A stretch of DNA of 10,338 nt from contig CAJUAW010000104.1 in assembly GCA_910584605.1 (NCBI GenBank), positions 1-10,338 of the forward strand, written 5' to 3'. Source of the DNA: an uncultured Oscillospiraceae bacterium. GTDB taxonomy: Bacteria; Bacillota_A; Clostridia; Oscillospirales; Oscillospiraceae. The notes beneath the pieces were generated by a model. It was not told the origin of the DNA, made no database searches, and saw only the letters and a list, made by a program, of their open reading frames with translations. Positions 6,294 to 10,338 of the stretch are shown here, piece after piece; positions within the stretch are counted from its first letter, which is position 1, and each line of letters starts with the position of its first letter. A program made the translations under genes and the position numbers.

Positions 6294-6325
6294 AAGAACT
6301 CCTCCTTTATTTGGTTGGTGAGAGA

Positions 6326-6354
6326 AGTATACGGCGGATTCCCTACTTTGTCAA
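6326..6354 (-). promoter_or_regulatory. Near-consensus promoter of the ECF S-component gene
   Basis: On the minus strand TTGACA (6349-6354) is followed after exactly 17 bases by TATACT (6326-6331). It begins five bases past the serC stop codon, so the gene can be expressed independently of serC. Confidence 0.8.
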
Positions 6355-6358
6355 TGGG

Positions 6359-7444
6359 TTAGTTCGCCTTCTCAAAGGCCCGGATAAAGTCGCACAGCCG
6401 CTCCACGCCCTCCACCGGCATGGCGTTGTAAATGGAGGCCCGCATGCCGCCGGTCATCCGGTGGCCCTTCAGGTTGACAAACCCGGCCTGGGCGGCCTCT
6501 TGGACGAACTTGGCGTCCAACTCCTCGCTGGCGGTGCGGAAGGTGACGTTCATCCCGGAGCGGGAGTCCTTCTCCGCGTGGCCGGTGAACAGGCGGGAGC
6601 TGTCCAGCACGTCGTAGAGCATCCCGGCCCGCTGCCGCTTCCGCTTCTCCATACCGGCGGGGCCGCCATTCTCCTCCACCCAGTCCAGCATCAGCCCCAG
6701 CATGTAGATGCACCAGCAGGGCGGGGTGTTGTACATGGAATCCTTGTCGATCATGGTCTTGTAGTTCATCATCAGGGGGGTGTAGGGCAGCTCATGGCCC
6801 TGGAGGCCCTCCTTGATGATGACCACCGTCAGCCCGGCGGGGGCCATGTTCTTCTGCGCCCCGGCGTAAATCAGGCCGAATTTGGATACATCCACCGGCA
6901 TGGACAGGATGTTGGAGGACATGTCGCACACCAGGGGTACACCGCCCGTCTCAGGGATGTAGTCCCACTCGGTGCCATAGATGGTGTTGTTGGCGCAGTA
7001 GTAGAAGTAGCTGGCGTCCGGGTTCCGCTTCAGCGCCTCCTGCCGGGGGATATAGCTGTGATTCCGGTCGGCGGTGTCGCAGGCCAGGCTAATCTGGCCG
7101 TATTTTCTGGCCTCCTTGCAGGCCAGCCCGGAGAAATTGCCGGTGATGGCGTAATCCGCTGTTCCGGTCTTGCCAATCAGGTTCAGGGGAATCATGGAGA
7201 ACTGGCCGGAGGCCCCCGTCTGGAGGAAGAGGATGTGGTAGTCCTGGGGGACGTTCATCAGCCGGCGCAGCTTATTCTGTGTCTCCTGAAAGATGTCCAT
7301 GAAGACCTTAGAGCGGTGGCTCATCTCCATCACGGACATACCGGAACCCCGGTAGTTGGTGATTTCCGACCCGGCGCGCTCCAGCACGGACAGCGGGAGC
7401 ACCGAGGGACCGGCGGCAAAATTGTAGACGCGGGAAGCGTTCAT
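6359..7444 (-). CDS. serC: Phosphoserine aminotransferase
   Basis: This 361-residue PLP enzyme transfers the amino group of glutamate to 3-phosphohydroxypyruvate, giving phosphoserine, the second step of serine synthesis; it can also serve vitamin B6 synthesis. Hallmarks are YNFAAGPSVLP at 7-17, the substrate-binding HRS near 43-45, the LQTGASGQF loop at 74-82, the DMSSN aspartate region at 174-178, and K198 in YAGAQKN as the Schiff-base lysine (the same number as in E. coli). Length matches E. coli SerC (362). I place the start at ATG 7444 because AAAGGGG lies nine bases upstream; the in-frame ATG at 7468 has no ribosome site. It is driven by a perfect consensus promoter. It is separated from serA by about 1.1 kb holding the ECF and Xre/DUF6809-like genes. 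No serB candidate is visible in the window. Confidence 0.95.
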   Translation of the reverse strand: MNASRVYNFAAGPSVLPLSVLERAGSEITNYRGSGMSVMEMSHRSKVFMDIFQETQNKLRRLMNVPQDYHILFLQTGASGQFSMIPLNLIGKTGTADYAITGNFSGLACKEARKYGQISLACDTADRNHSYIPRQEALKRNPDASYFYYCANNTIYGTEWDYIPETGGVPLVCDMSSNILSMPVDVSKFGLIYAGAQKNMAPAGLTVVIIKEGLQGHELPYTPLMMNYKTMIDKDSMYNTPPCWCIYMLGLMLDWVEENGGPAGMEKRKRQRAGMLYDVLDSSRLFTGHAEKDSRSGMNVTFRTASEELDAKFVQEAAQAGFVNLKGHRMTGGMRASIYNAMPVEGVERLCDFIRAFEKAN

Positions 7445-7481
7445 AGAGAAGAGCCCCTTTCTATACATAAAAAATGTGTGG

Positions 7482-7497
7482 ACCGCCGCAGTGCGGT
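7482..7497. repeat. Inverted repeat in the serC leader
   Basis: On the minus strand ACCGC and GCGGT flank a six-base loop just downstream of the predicted serC transcription start. It could be a small hairpin at the 5' end of the mRNA or an operator. The evidence is the repeat alone. Confidence 0.4.
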
Positions 7498-7506
7498 TGA
7501 TTTTCT

Positions 7507-7535
7507 ATTATAGTCCGGGAAAAATAGGGTGTCAA
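7507..7535 (-). promoter_or_regulatory. Perfect consensus promoter of serC
   Basis: On the minus strand TTGACA (7530-7535) and TATAAT (7507-7512) are exact consensus with a 17-base spacer. It gives a leader of about 55 bases. No T-box or serine-sensing motif is visible in that leader. Confidence 0.88.
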
Positions 7536-7554
7536 TGGGCAAAGGGGAAAAGGG

Positions 7555-7577
7555 CTGGGGCCTCCGCCCCGGATTTT
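7555..7577 (+). terminator. GC-rich hairpin with short T run between divergent promoters
   Basis: CTGGGGC and GCCCCGG flank the loop CTCC (7555-7572, two G-T or terminal pairs), followed by ATTTT on the plus strand. It is terminator-like, but neither neighbouring promoter points through it, so its role is unclear. Confidence 0.4.
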
Positions 7578-7633
7578 ACTTATTGCACAAAAATTCACAT
7601 TTTAAATTGGGCGTATTTGACAAAAAACCGTCC

Positions 7634-7663
7634 TTGACGCAGGCCAGTCCGCCCTGCTAGAAT
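7634..7663 (+). promoter_or_regulatory. Promoter of the HPr-like gene
   Basis: TTGACG at 7634-7639 is followed after 18 bases by TAGAAT at 7658-7663, with a TGC extension directly before the -10. The leader to the start codon is about 73 bases and contains a weak GTCC/GGAC hairpin near 7693-7706. Confidence 0.75.
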
Positions 7664-7742
7664 TACGGGCAAGCCACTGAGAGAGGCGGCCGGTCCAAGT
7701 ACGGACTGACATGACAAAGCGGATTCAAAGGAGGTTCTTGCA

Positions 7743-7964
7743 ATGGTGAAGGAAATTGAGATCAAAAACGAGGCTCAGGTGGAGAAGATCAACTGGCTGG
7801 CCTGCAGTGCTCCCTATGAGGTCTGGCTCAACGCTGGCAGCGTGATGCTGGACGCCCGCTCCCTGCTGGGCCTGTTCGCCCTGGTGGGCCGGAAGGCCAA
7901 CGTGGTGGTGGAGGACGGCGTCGCTCCCCGCTCCTTCCAGAAGCTGGTCGCCCAGATGGGCTGA
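7743..7964 (+). CDS. HPr-like protein lacking the phosphorylatable histidine
   Basis: This 73-residue protein has the HPr fold pattern: an IEIKN first strand, VWLNAGSVMLDARSLLGLFALVG in the middle, a VVVEDG strand and a C-terminal helix FQKLVAQMG. Aligned on DARSLLG, S40 sits at the regulatory Ser46 of HPr. The active-site region GIHARPA is replaced by NEAQVEKINW, and the whole protein contains no histidine. It therefore cannot accept phosphate from enzyme I at His15. That makes it Crh-like in logic: no sugar transport role, but possibly a target of HPr kinase and a CcpA partner. It is shorter than HPr (about 87). The start ATG at 7743 follows AGGAGG with a suitable spacer. It is monocistronic, with its own promoter and a very strong terminator. 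Function is inferred. Confidence 0.8.
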   Translation: MVKEIEIKNEAQVEKINWLACSAPYEVWLNAGSVMLDARSLLGLFALVGRKANVVVEDGVAPRSFQKLVAQMG

Positions 7965-7971
7965 GTGCAGC

Positions 7972-8013
7972 GCGCCCACGCGTCCCAGCCGGACGCGTGG
8001 GCGCCATATTTTT
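7972..8013 (+). terminator. Strong intrinsic terminator after the HPr-like gene
   Basis: A perfect 14-bp stem, GCGCCCACGCGTCC at 7972-7985 with its complement at 7991-8004, surrounds a five-base loop. It is followed by CATATTTTT. It starts eight bases past the stop codon. Confidence 0.93.
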
Positions 8014-8014
8014 C

Positions 8015-8043
8015 TTGCAATCCGGCGGGAGACATGGTAGAAT
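8015..8043 (+). promoter_or_regulatory. Promoter of the degV-type gene
   Basis: TTGCAA at 8015-8020 and TAGAAT at 8038-8043 are 17 bases apart, with TGG extending the -10. The -35 begins within the T run of the preceding terminator, and transcription would start near 8050. Confidence 0.7.
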
Positions 8044-8050
8044 CGACCGG

Positions 8051-8068
8051 CCTCCGCAGGAGCGGAGG
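8051..8068 (+). repeat. 7-bp perfect hairpin at the start of the degV-type mRNA
   Basis: CCTCCGC and GCGGAGG flank the loop AGGA. Given the promoter position, this hairpin would form the extreme 5' end of the mRNA, just ahead of the TGAGGAG ribosome site. CCTCC could also pair with the ribosome site region, so an effect on stability or translation is possible. Confidence 0.55.
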
Positions 8069-8085
8069 GGAAATGAGGAGCAACT

Positions 8086-8931
8086 ATGAAGGTTCGTATT
8101 ATCACCGATTCCGCCAGCGATCTGCTGCCGCCCCACCGGCCCGAGGTGACCGTCCTGCCCATGGACGTGACCTTCGGCGGGGAGACCTACCAGGACGGCG
8201 TCAACCTGACCCACCATCAGTTTTACGAGAAGCTCATCGAGGGGGAGGACCTGCCCACCACCAGCCAGATCTCCCCTTCCCGGTTTGAGGACGCCTTCCG
8301 GGCCGCCGTGGAGGCGGGGGAGCGCGTGGTGGCGGTGGTGCTGTCCGCCAGGCTGTCGGGCACCTACCAGAGCGCCTGCATCGCGGCAGAGGAGTTTCCG
8401 GACCAGGTCTTCGTGGTGGACAGCGCCAACGCCACCATCGGGGAGCTGATCCTGGTGGAGCGGGCGCTGGAGCTGCTGGACCAGGGGCTGGACGCCTCCG
8501 CCATCGCCGCAGGGCTGGAGGAGGAGAAGGCCGATATCCGCCTGGTGGCCCTGCTGGACACGCTGGAGTACCTGAAGCGGGGCGGCCGGGTGTCCGCCTC
8601 CGCGGCTCTGGTGGGCGGGCTGCTGTCCATCAAGCCGGTGGTGGCCGTCCAGGGGGGCGAGGTGATGGTGCTGGGCAAGGCCAGAGGGTCCAAGAACGGT
8701 AACAACCTGCTGGTTCAGGAGATCCGGAAGACGGGGGGCGTAGATTTCTCCCGGCCCTACCGCCTGGGCTACGCCGGGCTGGACGACGGCCTGCTGCGCA
8801 AGTACATCTCCGACAGCGCCGCCCTGTGGACGGAGCACGCCGGCCGCCTGCCCCTGGGCACCGTGGGCGGCACCATCGGCACCCACGTGGGTCCCGGAGC
8901 CATCGCCGTGGCGTTTTTCCAGAAGCGCTGA
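8086..8931 (+). CDS. DegV family protein (fatty-acid-binding, FakB type)
   Basis: This 281-residue cytoplasmic protein binds a long-chain fatty acid; in Gram-positive bacteria such FakB proteins present it to the kinase FakA for phosphorylation and entry into phospholipids. The two-domain DegV fold is complete: TDSASDL at 7-13, TTSQ at 58-61, SARLSGTYQSA at 87-97, the LDTLEYLKRGGRV segment near 156-168, and a C-terminal VGGTIGTHVGPGAIAVAFF stretch. Length fits the family. The start ATG at 8086 follows TGAGGAG with a five-base spacer. It has its own promoter, a 5' hairpin and a strong terminator, so it is expressed alone. No FakA gene is in the window. Fatty-acid specificity cannot be read. 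Confidence 0.92.
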   Translation: MKVRIITDSASDLLPPHRPEVTVLPMDVTFGGETYQDGVNLTHHQFYEKLIEGEDLPTTSQISPSRFEDAFRAAVEAGERVVAVVLSARLSGTYQSACIAAEEFPDQVFVVDSANATIGELILVERALELLDQGLDASAIAAGLEEEKADIRLVALLDTLEYLKRGGRVSASAALVGGLLSIKPVVAVQGGEVMVLGKARGSKNGNNLLVQEIRKTGGVDFSRPYRLGYAGLDDGLLRKYISDSAALWTEHAGRLPLGTVGGTIGTHVGPGAIAVAFFQKR

Positions 8932-8947
8932 TATTTAACAAAAGCAG

Positions 8948-8983
8948 CTGACCGTCTGTCCCTTCGGACAGACGGTCAGTTTT
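8948..8983. terminator. Strong, probably bidirectional terminator between degV and merR genes
   Basis: A perfect 14-bp stem, CTGACCGTCTGTCC at 8948-8961 with its complement at 8966-8979, closes a CTTC loop. It is followed by TTTT on the plus strand. On the minus strand CTGCTTTTGTT follows, so the same hairpin can also end the convergent merR transcript. Confidence 0.9.
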
Positions 8984-9043
8984 CGGTCCGGAAATGTGCT
9001 TTGCCGCAGGTGAGTTGGCCGGGGAGGGGAAAAATCCCTTTGC

Positions 9044-9832
9044 TTATACCTTCTCCACCGGGAAGAGTACCCCGGTCTCCAGCTGATCAACGGGCGTGTG
9101 GTCCGGGTCGCCGAAGTAGCGGTCCATGGCGGGGCCGCAGATCCGGTACTCGGTGTGTCCGGCCAGCCAGGCGCACAGGGCGTCGTAGGCCAGGTGCAGG
9201 TTGTCGTAGGCCCCTCTGTGCTGCACCGCCGCACAGAGGCAGGCGGGCTTGCTCTTCACGCCGGGGCCGTCCTGGGCCACCACCATCTGGGCCTCCACGT
9301 CGGAACTCTTGGGGTTGAACGCCTCGTCGTGATAGAGCATCTGGATGGGTCCCGCCTGGGTCAGTCCACGGGCCTCCGCCTCCTGGTACAGACGCTGAAA
9401 GAAGTCGTGGTACTGGTCCACGCCGATGGTTTCCCGGATGGAGAAGACCTTCTGCTCCGGGTCCTGGATCAAAACAACATGATACTGCGTTTCCATAATG
9501 CTGATTCCCTCCATGCGGAGGATGTCCGCCTCAATCTGGTGGATGATCCCCTGCTGGCGGCTCAGCTCCCGGCAGAGGTCCAGCCGCCGCCGGCGCAGGT
9601 GGGGGAGCAGCTGCTCGTCCTCCAGCTCCAGCAGCGGGCCGATTTCCCCCAGGGAGAAGCCGTAGCTCTTCAGCCACTGGATGCGCAGCAGATCGGACAG
9701 CTGCTCCTGCCGGTAGTAGCGGTAGCCGTTGTCCCCAACCGCCTGGGGGCGCAGCAGGCCCAGCGCGTCATAGTGGCGCAGCATCCGGGGGGTGACCCGG
9801 CTCAGCCGGGAAAAATCACCGATGGTCAGCAT
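9044..9832 (-). CDS. MerR-family regulator with GyrI-like effector-binding domain
   Basis: This 262-residue one-component transcription factor has a MerR winged helix-turn-helix (about 2-70; IGDFSRLSRVTPRMLRHYDALGLL and wing GYRYY at 36-40), a dimerising coiled coil (about 75-110), and a C-terminal GyrI-like/BmrR-type ligand domain (about 115-262). The closing LETGVLFPVEK carries a glutamate at 252, where these domains usually hold the residue that faces cationic ligands. BmrR/BltR relatives respond to lipophilic cations and often control efflux pumps. No pump gene is adjacent here, and the ligand is unknown. The start ATG at 9832 follows AGGAGGA. Its promoter has the 19-bp spacer typical of MerR control, so it is probably autoregulated. 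Confidence 0.92.
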   Translation of the reverse strand: MLTIGDFSRLSRVTPRMLRHYDALGLLRPQAVGDNGYRYYRQEQLSDLLRIQWLKSYGFSLGEIGPLLELEDEQLLPHLRRRRLDLCRELSRQQGIIHQIEADILRMEGISIMETQYHVVLIQDPEQKVFSIRETIGVDQYHDFFQRLYQEAEARGLTQAGPIQMLYHDEAFNPKSSDVEAQMVVAQDGPGVKSKPACLCAAVQHRGAYDNLHLAYDALCAWLAGHTEYRICGPAMDRYFGDPDHTPVDQLETGVLFPVEKV

Positions 9833-9856
9833 GACATTCCTCCTGTTTTGAATGTG

Positions 9857-9868
9857 GGAACCGGTTCC
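9857..9868. repeat. 12-bp perfect palindrome in the merR leader
   Basis: GGAACCGGTTCC is a perfect palindrome between the -10 element and the ribosome site of the merR-type gene. It could be a second regulator site or a small mRNA hairpin. A similar string, GGAACCGGTCC, occurs at 9968-9978 in the neighbouring gene. Confidence 0.5.
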
Positions 9869-9875
9869 GAACCAC

Positions 9876-9906
9876 AGGATAAACCCTCACACAGTGGGAA
9901 TGTCAA
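9876..9906 (-). promoter_or_regulatory. MerR-type promoter with 19-bp spacer
   Basis: On the minus strand TTGACA (9901-9906) is separated from TATCCT (9876-9881) by 19 bases. A lengthened spacer is the hallmark of promoters that MerR proteins activate by DNA distortion. The spacer holds an imperfect dyad, CCCAC-N5-GAGGG. The -35 lies within the coding sequence of the phosphopantetheinyl transferase gene and the dyad spans its stop codon. Confidence 0.7.
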
Positions 9907-10338
9907 GGGCTTTTTCGAAAAAATATTCCGGCGGCTGCGTATGTCCGCACACCGCCGCCGCCCAGCTGGAACCGGTCCAGGTCCGGAACCACAGGCCGTC
10001 CATCCGGACGGGGCCGTCACCCAGTAATGGGACCCGGATGTCCCGGATGGAGGAGGTCAGCCCCCGGCCGCTCTCCTTGGCCCGGGCCTCCTTCAGGGTC
10101 CACAGCAGGGTGAAGGCGGGCCAGAGGCCGGGCTGCTCCTCCAGCCAGGCCAGCTCCGCCGGGGAGCATACCCGCTCCGGCAGGCCGGGCCGCCACTCCT
10201 TGATGATCTGGACGTCCGCCCCCACCGGGCCGCTGTCCAGGGCGCACAGGGCCAGGGCTCCGCTGTGGGACAGGTTGAAGTGGAGCTCCTCGTGCCTTGG
10301 GAAATAGGGCTTGCCTCCCTCTCGGCGGGCGATCTCCG
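9887..10338 (-). CDS. Sfp-type 4'-phosphopantetheinyl transferase, N-terminal part outside window
   Basis: The visible 149 residues run in from beyond the right edge and end with TGA at 9887-9889. The enzyme moves the phosphopantetheine arm of coenzyme A onto a serine of carrier proteins. Signatures are GGKPYF, HFNLSHSG, PVGADVQ (Mg-binding aspartate; the following acidic position is Gln rather than Glu) and WTLKEARAKESGRGL, the W-x-x-KEA motif of the Sfp class. The C-terminal tail is short. No carrier protein, NRPS or PKS gene is in view, so the target may be the fatty-acid ACP or a cluster to the right. It lies on the same strand as the merR-type gene, whose promoter overlaps its 3' end. 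Confidence 0.9.
   Translation of the reverse strand, partial: EIARREGGKPYFPRHEELHFNLSHSGALALCALDSGPVGADVQIIKEWRPGLPERVCSPAELAWLEEQPGLWPAFTLLWTLKEARAKESGRGLTSSIRDIRVPLLGDGPVRMDGLWFRTWTGSSWAAAVCGHTQPPEYFFEKALDIPTV

Noticed and set aside
6294..6358. Vitamin riboswitch upstream of the ECF S component
   Set aside because: Only 65 bases separate it from serC, mostly taken by the promoter and ribosome site.
7445..7500. Serine T-box or riboswitch in the serC leader
   Set aside because: The leader is only about 55 bases from a consensus promoter and has no T-box core or specifier-like structure.
6311..7513. A 400-codon plus-strand open frame
   Set aside because: It is antisense to serC with the same low-complexity composition and no ribosome binding site.
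7714..7727. Possible CcpA cre site in the leader of the HPr-like gene
   Set aside because: It matches only part of the TGWNANCGNTNWCA pattern and lacks the first TG and the central T; too weak to claim.
1..10338. CRISPR arrays, tRNA or rRNA genes, insertion sequences, att sites
   Set aside because: No regularly spaced repeats, no tRNA-like cloverleaf, no transposase or integrase, and no flanking direct repeats were seen.

Overview
The window looks like chromosomal DNA of a GC-rich, anaerobic gut Firmicute, most likely Oscillospiraceae (the Flavonifractor / Pseudoflavonifractor / Lawsonibacter / Intestinimonas neighbourhood). The basis is a PerR plus reverse-rubrerythrin oxygen-defence pair, strong GGAGG ribosome binding sites, sigma-A type promoters, and high-GC coding sequence separated by AT-rich intergenic DNA. 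The genus is an inference, not a measurement.

Layout. 1-473 has no convincing gene. It is AT-rich and carries several strong inverted repeats. 474-1435 (minus) is a two-gene peroxide-defence operon, perR then a reverse rubrerythrin, with overlapping ATGA stop/start and a Fur/PerR-like operator upstream. 1549-2244 (minus) is a TVP38/DedA-type membrane protein. 2395-5226 (minus) is a tight run serA - exonuclease III - metF ending in a GC-rich hairpin. 5251-5809 holds a small divergent pair, an Xre-type repressor (minus) and an 87-residue DUF6809-like protein (plus). They share a 100-base control region with a perfect consensus promoter and two matching operators. 5787-6293 (minus) is an ECF transporter S component whose 3' end overlaps that of the small plus-strand gene. 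6359-7444 (minus) is serC with a perfect consensus promoter. On the plus strand follow an HPr-like protein with no histidine (7743-7964) and a DegV fatty-acid-binding-type protein (8086-8931), each with its own promoter and strong terminator. The window ends with a MerR/GyrI-like regulator (9044-9832, minus) and the 3' part of an Sfp-type phosphopantetheinyl transferase (9887-10338, minus, runs off the edge).

How the genes work together. SerA and SerC are two of the three steps of serine synthesis from 3-phosphoglycerate, and MetF feeds the serine-derived one-carbon unit into methyl-THF. The two ser genes are split by the ECF gene and the Xre/DUF6809-like pair, which looks like a later insertion. 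PerR and rubrerythrin form a self-contained peroxide response.

The best candidates for something undescribed are the Xre/DUF6809-like switch, the histidine-free HPr-like protein, the structured non-coding island at 1-473, and a 19-bp-spacer MerR promoter embedded in the end of the phosphopantetheinyl transferase gene. Nothing here is a large novel system that can be demonstrated from sequence alone.
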